DNA of 64,000 nucleotides from Armatimonadetes bacterium 55-13 (GTDB lineage Bacteria; Armatimonadota; Fimbriimonadia; Fimbriimonadales; Fimbriimonadaceae). A model generated the notes under the pieces. The model ran no database searches. It worked only from the letters and a program-made list of their open reading frames with translations, and was not told where the DNA came from. A program made the translations under genes and the position numbers. The DNA lies in the NCBI GenBank assembly GCA_001898035.1, contig MKRX01000006.1, forward strand, positions 434,436 to 498,435, in the 5' to 3' direction. This document shows, piece by piece, positions 15,871 to 24,413 of the stretch (its first letter is position 1; each line of letters starts with the position of its first letter).

Positions 15871-16977
15871 TTGGCCAACCACTACGAGACCCTAGGTGTA
15901 AAGCGATCCGGCACGCAGGACGAAATCCGTTCTGCGTACCGAAAGCTCGTGCTCAAGCACCACCCAGACCGCTCCTCCGACCCCAAATCCCGCGAGATAT
16001 TCCTTCGGGTCACCCAAGCCTACGAAACCCTCAGCGATAAAACCGCCCGGATGGAGTACGACCGGCTCCTGAACCTAGAGGAACAACAACGCGCCCAAGT
16101 CCGCGCAAAGGTGAACTCCGCCAACCAGGCCACCACCCGCCCGCAACCTCAACCGCGCCCCAAGCAAGTCGAACCCGTCGCCGTCGAACTCACCAAGCTG
16201 GTCCAACTCTTCAGCCGGGGGCGCATGATCGAAGCCGAGTCCATGGCCCGCGATCTCATCAAAAAGGCCCCCAAAGAAGCCATCCCCTATGGCGTCCTCG
16301 CCGATATCCTCCGCTCCCGAGGCAACCTTCGCGAAGCCTCCAAAATGTACGCATTCGCCGCCCAGTTCGATCCCAAAAACACGCTCTACCAACGCCGCCA
16401 CGAAGAACTCATCGGCGCCGCTCAAGTCACCACGAGCACCGTCAACATCGCCCGAGATCGCGAAGCAAAAACCGCCCCCCTCATCGTCGCCACCATCGTC
16501 TCGTTCCTGGGCGGCATCTATCTCGTCCTTAGCCGAGAGACCCCACTTTTCCCCGGCATCCCCCTGGTGTCCACCCTCACCCTCGGGGTCGTCGTCGTCT
16601 GCGTCGTTTGCGGAATCACCATAGGCACCTCGCTCTCCATCGGTGGCTGGATCGATCAGTTCTACGCCACCGCCACCAACGCCCTCGGTCGGCGCTCCCC
16701 CACCGCCAGTCTCGGATTCGTCGCCGCCATCAATTTCTGGCTCGCCGGACTTATCTACGTCTTCATCGGCCTGAGCCAACAGTCGTTCAACTACTCCACC
16801 TCGCGCATCGTCGGCGCCATCGCCGCCCTCACCCTCCTCCTCACCATCTGCGCCGCTCCGTCTTACAACGTCAACGCCTGGCAAGTCCTCATCTGGGGCG
16901 GAAACATCGCCTACCTCGCCTCCCTCCTCGGCTGGATGGTCGCCGATGCCTTCCGAAGGGTCAACCTAAACGTCTAA
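15871..16977 (+). CDS. Membrane-anchored J-domain protein
   Basis: Translation starts at a TTG at 15871, preceded by AAAGAAG. The alternative would cut into the J-domain. Residues 1-65 form a J-domain with YETLGV, the HPD motif at 31-33 and AYETLSDKTARMEYDRLL. A linker rich in Gln/Pro/Lys follows, then a TPR-like helical region (about 108-180), then four to five membrane segments (about 205-365). J-domains stimulate DnaK ATPase, so it may recruit DnaK to the membrane. It directly follows the two GspF-like genes with 9 bp between, which suggests a role with that machinery. This is inference: I know of no named family with this exact architecture. Confidence 0.82.
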   Translation: MANHYETLGVKRSGTQDEIRSAYRKLVLKHHPDRSSDPKSREIFLRVTQAYETLSDKTARMEYDRLLNLEEQQRAQVRAKVNSANQATTRPQPQPRPKQVEPVAVELTKLVQLFSRGRMIEAESMARDLIKKAPKEAIPYGVLADILRSRGNLREASKMYAFAAQFDPKNTLYQRRHEELIGAAQVTTSTVNIARDREAKTAPLIVATIVSFLGGIYLVLSRETPLFPGIPLVSTLTLGVVVVCVVCGITIGTSLSIGGWIDQFYATATNALGRRSPTASLGFVAAINFWLAGLIYVFIGLSQQSFNYSTSRIVGAIAALTLLLTICAAPSYNVNAWQVLIWGGNIAYLASLLGWMVADAFRRVNLNV

Positions 16978-17004
16978 ACCCCGTTCCGCTCATAATGGAG
17001 CGAT

Positions 17005-17937
17005 ATGATCGCCATCGTTTTCCCCGGCCAGGGTTCCCAAAAGCCGGGCATGGGTAAAGAGCTTTACGACCTTCGACCGGAGTCCCGCCAAGTATTCGAG
17101 ACCGTCACCAAGGCCACCGGCATCGACGCCGCTAAGCTCTGCTTCGAGACCGACGAGGAAACGCTCCGCCAGACGCAGAACGCCCAACTCGCGCTCTACA
17201 CCTGCAGCGTCGCCGCCTGGTCCTGCCTCTCCGCCCACCTGCAAGGCGAAGTCCGAATCGATGGCGTCGCCGGTCACAGCGTCGGCGAATACGCCGCCCT
17301 CGCCGCCGCCGGAGTCCTCAGCGTCGAAGAAGGCGCGCGCCTCGTCCAAACCCGAGGCCAAATCATGGCAAAGGCCGGAGAGAAGCACCCCGGAACCATG
17401 GCCGCCATCCTGGGCCTCGACCGAGACGCCCTTGAGAAAGTCTGCAAATCCACGTCTGGCATCGTCGTCATCGCCAATGACAATTGCCCCGGTCAGCTCG
17501 TCATCAGCGGCGAAGTCGAAGCCGTCGCCAAGGCCGGAGAAGCCGCCATCGCCGCCGGCGCCAAACGCGCCCTCCCCCTCAACGTCAGCGGCGCCTTCCA
17601 CAGCCCTCTCATGGACGAATCCGCCGTCGAGATGCGAAAGGCCCTCGACCAAGCCACCTTCGCCGAAGGCTGGGGCCGCGTGTTCAGCAACGTCACCGCC
17701 CAACCCGTCGTCCAACAAGGCGTCTGGCCAGACCTCCTCGAACGCCAACTCAAAAGCCCCGTCCGCTGGACCGAAACCATCCAAAACATGGTCAACGAAG
17801 GCGTCAAAACGTACATCGAGTGCGGTGTAGGCGACGTCCTCTCCGGACTCCTCAAACGAATCGACCGAGACTCCAAGGGCCTCCGAGTCAATAGCCTCGA
17901 AACCCTAGAAGAAACCGTAGGAGCCATTAGAGCATAG
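17005..17937 (+). CDS. fabD: Malonyl-CoA:ACP transacylase
   Basis: FabD loads malonyl groups onto acyl carrier protein for fatty acid synthesis. The 310-aa product has IVFPGQGSQKPGMG at the N-terminus, the nucleophile motif GHSVGEYAALAAAG with S92, and SGAFHSPLMD (about 195-204) with the catalytic histidine. The conserved QxxxTP-like stretch appears as NAQLALYTCS. The length is standard. It follows the J-domain gene by 27 bp, with a possible ribosome-binding sequence (ATGGAGCG). The rest of the fab cluster (fabG, acpP, fabF) lies 5.4 kb further on, separated by regulatory and thioredoxin-like genes. Confidence 0.96.
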   Translation: MIAIVFPGQGSQKPGMGKELYDLRPESRQVFETVTKATGIDAAKLCFETDEETLRQTQNAQLALYTCSVAAWSCLSAHLQGEVRIDGVAGHSVGEYAALAAAGVLSVEEGARLVQTRGQIMAKAGEKHPGTMAAILGLDRDALEKVCKSTSGIVVIANDNCPGQLVISGEVEAVAKAGEAAIAAGAKRALPLNVSGAFHSPLMDESAVEMRKALDQATFAEGWGRVFSNVTAQPVVQQGVWPDLLERQLKSPVRWTETIQNMVNEGVKTYIECGVGDVLSGLLKRIDRDSKGLRVNSLETLEETVGAIRA

Positions 17938-18106
17938 AAGAACTCTTCGCTGTACTCAGTATCGGCATCCTGTTCGCAAAGGAAGCCCCCTCGCCGTCAT
18001 CATCCGGCGAGGGCCCTCCCGACGCACCCAGCTAGTTCTCTGGCACACCGACACGGATCGCTTTGAGTTCGGTCAGTGGTTCAAGGGAATCGTCAACGTA
18101 GCATCG

Positions 18107-18565
18107 ATGAGTCGAGACGGCAACTACTTAGCAATGGACTTGCGGAGTGATCGAGATGGCCAAGAACATACGATTGTTTCTCGATCTCCTTATTTCACCG
18201 CCCTCGCCATATCCTTCTCTCCACTGGTAATGGCCCACGTTTGCTTTGATGCCAAAGGGGACTTGCATTGGATGTCTTACCGTTCGATCGAGATGAGAGC
18301 CCCTGATCCATGTCCCTTCGAGATCGAAAAAGATGTATTCCCGACCTATGCCGAAGAATTCCTTGATCGCCACCAAAAACAAGAGATCTGGACCTCCCCC
18401 TCGGGTCGCCAATTCCGCACTCTCGACGGCCGCATCTACGAAATTCTGTCCACTGAGGAACGTGAACTCCTCGATCTTCGCCCCTACTCCTTCACCGAAG
18501 TCCCGCCCCCTGAATGGGCCAAAACCTGGAACGAGCCTCGCCCCGCTATAACCGAAGGCCCATAA
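18107..18565 (+). CDS. Conserved hypothetical protein, N-terminus apparently broken
   Basis: From the ATG at 18107 the product is 152 aa. However, the same frame upstream, from about 17980, encodes a sequence that looks like the missing front of the family (PLAVIIRRGPSRRTQ, then LVLWHTDTDRFEFGQWFKG). It joins smoothly to SRDGNYLAMDL and SRSPYFTALAI. That upstream frame has no ATG, GTG or TTG before the in-frame stop near 17915. Either a rare start codon is used, or the gene has lost its start and is decaying. Proteins with RRGPS...GQWFKG occur as uncharacterised soluble proteins in several phyla; this is from memory. The 3' end overlaps the GNAT gene on the other strand. Confidence 0.55.
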   Translation: MSRDGNYLAMDLRSDRDGQEHTIVSRSPYFTALAISFSPLVMAHVCFDAKGDLHWMSYRSIEMRAPDPCPFEIEKDVFPTYAEEFLDRHQKQEIWTSPSGRQFRTLDGRIYEILSTEERELLDLRPYSFTEVPPPEWAKTWNEPRPAITEGP

Positions 18566-19010
18566 ACAGATTCCCCTCGATCGAGGATTCGAAGTAAGGC
18601 TCGATCTCCACGAACCCCACCTCCCGATACAGCCCAATCGCCGCTTCGAGCGTAACCAAGGTGTCCAGCCGCATCTCCCGATACCCGCGAGCCCGTGCCT
18701 CGTCCAAAATCGCGGCTACCAGCCTCCGCCCCAACCCTTGCCCGCGCCCTGGGGGCGCCACGTACAGCCGCTTCATTTCGCAGATGCCATCAGAAAGAGG
18801 ACGCAAAGCCACGCACCCCACCGCCTCGCCCGAGGCGTCCATCGCCAAAAGAATCTCCCCCAACGGAGGCGCATACTTGCCCGGAAGCCCCGCAACTTCT
18901 CCCTCAAACCCCTGATAACTCAAGTCCAGTTCTAGAGAAGCGGCATATTCTCGGAACAATCGGCCCGTTGCCCTCAACTCGGGAGAATTCCTGGCCCTAG
19001 CTATCCTCAT
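18546..19010 (-). CDS. GNAT-family N-acetyltransferase
   Basis: The 154-aa protein has the GNAT acetyl-CoA-binding core: EMKRLYVAPPGRGQGLGRRL (motif A, with the R/Q-x-x-G-x-G/A loop, about 85-104) and RLDTLVTLEAAIGLYREVGFVEIEPY (motif B and beta-7, about 118-143). The ending EIEPYFESSIEGNLFMGLRL resembles small amino-acid or polyamine acetyltransferases of the YncA/PhnO type. The acceptor substrate is unknown. It is convergent with the damaged hypothetical gene, with a 20-bp overlap, and divergent from the large AfsR-like regulator. Confidence 0.88.
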   Translation of the reverse strand: MRIARARNSPELRATGRLFREYAASLELDLSYQGFEGEVAGLPGKYAPPLGEILLAMDASGEAVGCVALRPLSDGICEMKRLYVAPPGRGQGLGRRLVAAILDEARARGYREMRLDTLVTLEAAIGLYREVGFVEIEPYFESSIEGNLFMGLRL

Positions 19011-19082
19011 GGTTCAATTCCACCCAATACGCTTATCAAATCCAAGGCACAGTCGCCAAGTTGTAATCGCGTAACATAGGCT

Positions 19083-22025
19083 ATGCCGCCCACCTGGAGA
19101 ATCGCAATGCTCGGCGGGCTCCAGGCAAAGAAAGGGGACGAAATCATCGAGCGATTCGTCACTCAACAAGCCGCTCGGCTATTGGCGTATTTAGCGCTCT
19201 TCCCAAAGACTCGCCACTCGCGAGAGTTTCTGACCGATATGATTTGGCCGGAGGTCGATCCCGCCGTCTCGCGACTCCGTCTCAATCAAGTTCTCGCCAC
19301 GCTAAGAAGGCAGTTGGGTCAGTTGGGATCGGGCCCCGGCAATCTTCTTGTTTCTGATCGCCTCTCGGTACGGCTCGATCCCTCGCACTACGTGACCGAT
19401 GTTCAAGAGTTCGAGACGTACATCGCTCAAAGTAGGCTTGAGGATGCCTTGGCGTGTTATCGGGGCGACCTTCTGCCCTTTATCTATGATGACTGGGCCG
19501 TTTCTGAGAGGGTCCGACTTTCGGGCCGACTCGCCACCGTGTTACAGGCCCTGATCCGGCAAAGTCGAGATCCAGAAGAGTCGATTGAATTCGCCCGGCG
19601 ACTCATTGAACTCGATCCGCTGCAAGAGCAAAGCCATGTCGAACTCATTGGGCTCTATGGTCGAGTCGGCCGCATCTCGCCAGCTCTCGATCAATATCAA
19701 CGTCTTCAGAAAGCGCTCCGGGAAATCGGACAAGAACCTTCTGGAGCCACCCGCCGTCTCATGCGCCAGATCCAATCGGGCCAGGTAGCCAAGTCTAGTC
19801 CTCCTCCAACACCTCACCTGATTGAACCACCCGCTCCCCATAACGACGTCTCCCGCTTGCCCAGCCGCGTCGCCGCGTTCTTTGGCCGAGAATCGGACAT
19901 TCAGGAAGGCATGAACCTTCTTAAGGAACACCGTCTCCTCACCTTGCTTGGAACGGGTGGAATTGGAAAGACACAGTTGGCTCTGGAAATCGGACGCCGA
20001 CTAGAGTCGGATTACCAAGAGGCCATTGCATTTGTTCCCCTCGCCAACATTAACCAATTGAGCCAAGTCGAAGAGACAATCCTCCAAGCTCTTGATATTC
20101 CGCTCGGATCGCAGTCCTCGCGGGAAAAGCTCCTCTCCGCTTTGTCTCGGTGGCCAAAATCGCTTCTCATTCTCGATAATTTCGAGCACCTGGTCGAAGC
20201 CGCTCCGATTGTCCAAGACCTTCTATCGAACGTTTCCGGCCTAGCCGTTTTGGTCACATCTCAAACTCCCTTGGGAGTCGCGGGAGAACAGCTCAAGCCC
20301 ATCCAATCTCTGCCGACAGCCCCTGAAAAGACTCCGCTTGAGGAGATGACCCAGTTCTCCGGAGTTCAGCTCTTCCTAGAAAGGGCCCGCTCCGTCAAGC
20401 CCGACTTCGCTCTGACTCCAAGGAACTTCGAATCCATCCAGGCTCTTTGCAGTCGTCTTGAGGGCATTCCTCTCGCGCTTGAACTCGCCGCGGGCTGGGC
20501 TCCCACCATGCCGCCGCAACAAATGCTCGCCCAACTCGATCAACGATTGGACTTTCTCCGCACCCGACGACGCGATGTCCCCGAACGCCATCGGTCGCTT
20601 CGCGCGGCGATCGAATATGGTTTTGCAAGACTCGACAAGTCCGCTCAGGACACTCTCCTCGCGTCGTCGGTGTTCGAAAACGGGTTCACCCATGACTCGA
20701 TCAGCGCGGTAGAGCCCTCGCTCCCGATCACCGATGCTTTGGCGAGCCTCGCCGAGAGAGCGTTGGTAAAGACCGACGAGAGCCAAGCCACTGGCTCTTT
20801 CCGATTCGAGGTCCTAGAATCCATCCGCGAATTTGCGCAGGATCTGGTTCAGCCCGCGCTACAGTCAAAGTTGAAGTCAAATCACGCGGTCTATTTCGCA
20901 GCGCTGACTGAAAACGCCTCCCAAGATCGATTCGGCCCTCGACAACGCGAATGGCTTTCCCTCCTCGCCGAAGATCACGAAAACCTCCTTGCCGCCATCG
21001 CTTGGCTCGAAACCGACGACCCTGCGGCAGCGCTCAAAATGACTGCTTCCCTTGATTGGTATTGGGAGGCGAAGGGACGGTTGAAACTTGGCGTCGAAAG
21101 GCTTCAGCAACTCTTGCGAATCGTCGAGAAAACCCATCCCATCTACCCTCATGCGCTCAACAGCCTAAGCTGGATGCTGTGGAACCAAGGTGAACTTGAG
21201 AAGGCTGCCCTCCAAGCAAGGGAAGCCCTGAGTCTCGCAAAGGACTCCCAAGACCTACATGCCATGCAGGACGCCAACTACAACCTAGGTGTCGTAGCAT
21301 TCAAAACCCAAGACCTTACGACCGCTCCACGCTTCCTGGCCGAGGCAAAACGACTTGCCGAGCAGGAAAATGACCTGCCAGGAATCTCTCGATCCATCCT
21401 CCTCTTTGGCAACGTTGATCGAATCCAGGAGCGGCTCGCCGACGCCAAGCAAAAATATGAAGAGGCCCTCCGCTTAGAACAAGAGTTGGGAAACGCCATT
21501 CGAATATGCCACACCCTCAGCAACCTTGGCGGCATCGCCGTGGACGAGGGGAGCTATGACTTGGCGGTCGGCTACTACGAACAATGTGTCGCTCTTTCGA
21601 CAACCATTGGTCACCGAGGTCATGAAGGAGTCTTCCGCTACAACTTAGCGACTGCTCTCGCGCTTCTCGGCAGAATTCAGGAATCCCTTGCCGCTTTCAG
21701 AGACGCCATCAATTGCCTCTTGAATGCGGGGCGCGAAGACGTTATCTTCTACGTCCTCCGAGATATTGGGCGCTACGCAATGTCAACCTCAAACTCAGAG
21801 AGGAGGGGATGGGTTTGGGGCGTGGCGGATGGACTAGGCAAGCGAACCGGCGTTCATCCCGCCGACTTCGCCCTCTTTCAAGAATGCGAAACGGATGCGG
21901 TGGGAGAGGAAGAAAGGACGTCGCCCAACTACGTTGCCGGTCGCGCCCTCGGCGCCTCGTTAAATAAAGCCGATGCGTTCAGAAGCGTTTTGGACTGGCT
22001 AACCAGCGAAGGCGGATTGCCGTAG
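19083..22025 (+). CDS. AfsR/SARP-like regulator: winged helix, BTAD, NB-ARC ATPase, TPR
   Basis: The 980-aa protein is a STAND-type regulator. An OmpR-like winged helix covers about 1-95 (FVTQQAARLLAYLALFPKT, DMIWPEVDPAVSRLRLNQVL). The BTAD helical domain covers about 105-235 (YRGDLLPFIYDDWAVSER, EQSHVELIGLYGRVGR). An NB-ARC ATPase follows, with Walker A GTGGIGKTQ at 290-298 and Walker B LLILDNFEHLVEA near 363. After a winged-helix region come TPR-like repeats (about 640-900). Such proteins bind DNA as direct-repeat dimers and respond to unknown ligands through the TPRs. Targets are not evident; the next gene downstream encodes a TlpA-like protein. No membrane segment is seen. Confidence 0.9.
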   Translation: MPPTWRIAMLGGLQAKKGDEIIERFVTQQAARLLAYLALFPKTRHSREFLTDMIWPEVDPAVSRLRLNQVLATLRRQLGQLGSGPGNLLVSDRLSVRLDPSHYVTDVQEFETYIAQSRLEDALACYRGDLLPFIYDDWAVSERVRLSGRLATVLQALIRQSRDPEESIEFARRLIELDPLQEQSHVELIGLYGRVGRISPALDQYQRLQKALREIGQEPSGATRRLMRQIQSGQVAKSSPPPTPHLIEPPAPHNDVSRLPSRVAAFFGRESDIQEGMNLLKEHRLLTLLGTGGIGKTQLALEIGRRLESDYQEAIAFVPLANINQLSQVEETILQALDIPLGSQSSREKLLSALSRWPKSLLILDNFEHLVEAAPIVQDLLSNVSGLAVLVTSQTPLGVAGEQLKPIQSLPTAPEKTPLEEMTQFSGVQLFLERARSVKPDFALTPRNFESIQALCSRLEGIPLALELAAGWAPTMPPQQMLAQLDQRLDFLRTRRRDVPERHRSLRAAIEYGFARLDKSAQDTLLASSVFENGFTHDSISAVEPSLPITDALASLAERALVKTDESQATGSFRFEVLESIREFAQDLVQPALQSKLKSNHAVYFAALTENASQDRFGPRQREWLSLLAEDHENLLAAIAWLETDDPAAALKMTASLDWYWEAKGRLKLGVERLQQLLRIVEKTHPIYPHALNSLSWMLWNQGELEKAALQAREALSLAKDSQDLHAMQDANYNLGVVAFKTQDLTTAPRFLAEAKRLAEQENDLPGISRSILLFGNVDRIQERLADAKQKYEEALRLEQELGNAIRICHTLSNLGGIAVDEGSYDLAVGYYEQCVALSTTIGHRGHEGVFRYNLATALALLGRIQESLAAFRDAINCLLNAGREDVIFYVLRDIGRYAMSTSNSERRGWVWGVADGLGKRTGVHPADFALFQECETDAVGEEERTSPNYVAGRALGASLNKADAFRSVLDWLTSEGGLP

Positions 22026-22117
22026 GCCCAAGGTCCGGGTCATCTTATAGACTTCTTATAGAGCCCTTTCAAAGTGTCTCCAATCGCCGCCCACCAGGGC
22101 TGCTGCTTGAGGTCAAA

Positions 22118-23188
22118 ATGAAGATCAGTCTCTCTCTCCCCATCCTCTTCGCCGCCGGAATCATTTTCACCGGCAGCTCTGCTCACGGACAGGCCAACTC
22201 TCTCACCATTGGTGATCCCGCCCCTGCTCTCGCACCCCATAAATGGGTCAAAGGAACGCCTATCGATAAACTCCAGAAAGGGCAGTTGTATGTTGTGGAG
22301 TTTTGGGCCACCTGGTGCGGCCCATGCAAAGCCGCCATTCCGCACCTGACCGAAATCGCAAAGGAGTTCAAAGGGCAAGTCGAAGTCATCGGTATCGACG
22401 TGTGGGAAACGAATTCCGCGAAGGAACCCTATCTCCCCAAAGTTGAAGCCTTTGTGAAAAGCCAAGGCGCGCAAATGGACTATCACGTTGCCGCCGATGC
22501 TCCAGATGGACGACTCGCAAAAAGCTGGTTGACGGCGTTCGGAGAAGCGGGAATTCCCACTTCGTTCGTGGTCGATAAAGAAGGCAAGATTGCTTGGATC
22601 GGACATGACCCGAAAGAGCTCCAGACAGTGTTGCAGAGCGTTGTCGGTGGAAAGTTCGATGTCGCCGCGGCCCGGGCTAAGCGCGAGTCCGATAAAAAGC
22701 CATGGGTTGAACTTCAAGCGGCCTTCGGCAAGCGAGACTTCCCTGCCGCACTCGCCATTCTCAAATCGGCCATTGAAAAGTATCCCCAAGACAAAGGCGA
22801 GTTCATGTTTTACTACTTCGTCGCTCTAAGTCATACGGACCCCACAAAGTTCAAATCCGAGGCGACCGCCTATATCGATGAGCGAGAGAAATCCGCCGAC
22901 GTTTACAACATGATGACGGCCATTATCGCCAACGAAAAAGGCCTTCCAAAAGAAATCTATCAGTGGGGTTTAACCCTGGTTGACGCGGGCGCCAAACTCA
23001 AGATTCGAGAGGCTCTCTTCCTGAACATCGGAAAGGATATCTGCCTCAATCTGAACGATCTCCCCGGGGCTCTCAGATACGCCGAAGCGGCCGTGACCTC
23101 TTCTCAAGGAGACACGAACTGTACCGATAACTTCCGAAACCGAATGAAAGACGAGAGAGACGAACTCAAAAAGAAGATCGGCGGTTGA
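22118..23188 (+). CDS. Secreted TlpA/ResA-like thioredoxin-fold protein with C-terminal helical domain
   Basis: The 356-aa product has a signal peptide (MKISLSLPILFAAGIIFTG, cleavage probably after AHGQA). A thioredoxin-like domain follows (about 28-185), with the active site WCGPC (C67, C70) and the cis-proline loop GIPTSFVVD. The last 150 residues are helical and resemble TPR-type repeats. Such proteins reduce or isomerise disulfides in the periplasm, often during cytochrome c maturation, but no cytochrome gene is near. A hairpin terminator follows 7 bp after the stop. Transcription from the upstream regulator region is possible (92-bp gap). Confidence 0.88.
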   Translation: MKISLSLPILFAAGIIFTGSSAHGQANSLTIGDPAPALAPHKWVKGTPIDKLQKGQLYVVEFWATWCGPCKAAIPHLTEIAKEFKGQVEVIGIDVWETNSAKEPYLPKVEAFVKSQGAQMDYHVAADAPDGRLAKSWLTAFGEAGIPTSFVVDKEGKIAWIGHDPKELQTVLQSVVGGKFDVAAARAKRESDKKPWVELQAAFGKRDFPAALAILKSAIEKYPQDKGEFMFYYFVALSHTDPTKFKSEATAYIDEREKSADVYNMMTAIIANEKGLPKEIYQWGLTLVDAGAKLKIREALFLNIGKDICLNLNDLPGALRYAEAAVTSSQGDTNCTDNFRNRMKDERDELKKKIGG

Positions 23189-23195
23189 CGCTTCT

Positions 23196-23221
23196 TGGCC
23201 CCCATCCCCAAATGGGGGCCA
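23196..23221 (+). terminator. Hairpin terminator after the thioredoxin-like gene
   Basis: Arms TGGCCCCCAT and ATGGGGGCCA enclose a 6-nt loop. It is followed by TTCGCTTCC, a weak U-tract. It sits 7 bp after the stop codon. Confidence 0.65.
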
Positions 23222-23303
23222 TTCGCTTCCAAAACCCGACGCTCCGACCAAGCCTTTGTCTTTCGACTAGCGAATCGGGAACTCCGCAATCCACAATCAT
23301 TTC

Positions 23304-24035
23304 ATGCGTTTTGCGGATAAAGTCGTCGTCGTCACCGGAGCCAGCCGAGGAATTGGGAAGGAAATCGCCCGCGCCTTCGCTGCCGAAGGGGCCAAAGTCG
23401 CCTGTGTGGCTACTACGGAGAACGGGGCGAATGCCACGGCCTCGGAAATCGGAAACGGCGCCAAGGGTTACGCCTGCGACGTAAGCGATTCTGCCGCCGT
23501 CGATTCGATGATTGAAAGCGTTGTCGCCGATCTGGGTACTCCCGCCGTCTTGGTAAACAACGCCGGAATCACAAAGGACACCCTGATCCTGCGAATGAAG
23601 GATGAAGACTTCGACCGCGTCATAAACGTGAATCTGAAGGGTGCGTTCAACTGCATTCGCGCCGTTGCCAAGCCCATGATGAAGGCCCGCTACGGTCGAA
23701 TCGTAAATCTCAGTAGCGTCATCGGTCTGCACGGCGGCGCCGGACAGGCAAACTACGCGGCCTCGAAGGCTGGTGTGGTCGGCCTCACTCTTTCCGTGGC
23801 CAAGGAACTCGGCTCACGCAACATCACCTGCAACGCCATTGCCCCCGGGTTTATCGAAACCGACATGACTGAAGACCTTCCCGCAGAATTCCGAGAACAT
23901 GTCGAAAAAACGGCTCCTGCGGGTCGGTTGGGGACCGCCGCAGACATTGCCCCCGCTGTCCTTTTTTTCTCAAGCGAAGAGTCAGCCTACGTCACCGGAC
24001 AGACTCTCACCGTTGACGGCGGATTGTTCCTATGA
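23304..24035 (+). CDS. fabG: 3-oxoacyl-[acyl-carrier-protein] reductase
   Basis: FabG reduces beta-ketoacyl-ACP with NADPH in each elongation cycle. The 243-aa short-chain dehydrogenase has the cofactor motif TGASRGIGKE (11-20), NNAG (about 85-88), and the catalytic set S138, Y151 and K155 (QANYAASKAG). The C-terminus ends YVTGQTLTVDGGLFL, typical of FabG. The start is the ATG at 23304. acpP and fabF follow at 135 bp and then a 4-bp overlap, but a hairpin between fabG and acpP suggests partial termination. Confidence 0.94.
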   Translation: MRFADKVVVVTGASRGIGKEIARAFAAEGAKVACVATTENGANATASEIGNGAKGYACDVSDSAAVDSMIESVVADLGTPAVLVNNAGITKDTLILRMKDEDFDRVINVNLKGAFNCIRAVAKPMMKARYGRIVNLSSVIGLHGGAGQANYAASKAGVVGLTLSVAKELGSRNITCNAIAPGFIETDMTEDLPAEFREHVEKTAPAGRLGTAADIAPAVLFFSSEESAYVTGQTLTVDGGLFL

Positions 24036-24041
24036 TCGGCT

Positions 24042-24076
24042 GGGAACCCGCGCCCATGGCACTGCATCGGGTTCCC
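24042..24076 (+). terminator. Hairpin between fabG and acpP
   Basis: Arms GGGAACCCG and CGGGTTCCC enclose a 17-nt loop, followed by GTTTGAA. It could reduce readthrough from fabG, so that acpP and fabF use their own promoter in the remaining 94 bp. Confidence 0.5.
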
Positions 24077-24170
24077 GTTTGAACCTGGCAATTTGACCAT
24101 TCTTCTTCGGTAGGAAATAGCCCCAAAACGGACCACCCGATCCAGATGAAATCGTGGTATCTTCCGTGTC

Positions 24171-24413
24171 ATGTCAGCGGACACACTTGAGAAAGTCAGA
24201 AAGGTCACCGTCGAAGAGTTAGGCGTGAAAGAAGAAGAGGTCGTTGAATCCGCCTCCTTCACCGAAGACCTCGGCGCAGACTCTCTCGACGTCGTCGAAC
24301 TCGTTATGGCTTTTGAGGACGAATTCGGCATCGATATTCCCGACGATGAGGTTGGAGAAATCAAGACCGTAGGAGACGCAGTTACCTACATCGACAAGAA
24401 GAAGTCTGCATGA
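24171..24413 (+). CDS. acpP: Acyl carrier protein
   Basis: This is the small acidic carrier of growing acyl chains. At 80 aa it has the normal length, with the phosphopantetheine attachment site GADSLD at S38. Helix II follows ([20 protein letters not shown]). The last bases overlap the fabF start (ATGA), so the two are translationally coupled, the common bacterial arrangement. The ATG at 24171 directly continues a conserved N-terminal helix ([15 protein letters not shown]). Confidence 0.97.
   Translation: MSADTLEKVRKVTVEELGVKEEEVVESASFTEDLGADSLDVVELVMAFEDEFGIDIPDDEVGEIKTVGDAVTYIDKKKSA

Noticed and set aside
17988-18013. Hairpin as fabD terminator
   Set aside because: Arms CCCTCGCCG and CGGCGAGGG are clear, but the same bases are part of a conserved-looking coding frame and there is no U-run, so I did not annotate it as a terminator.
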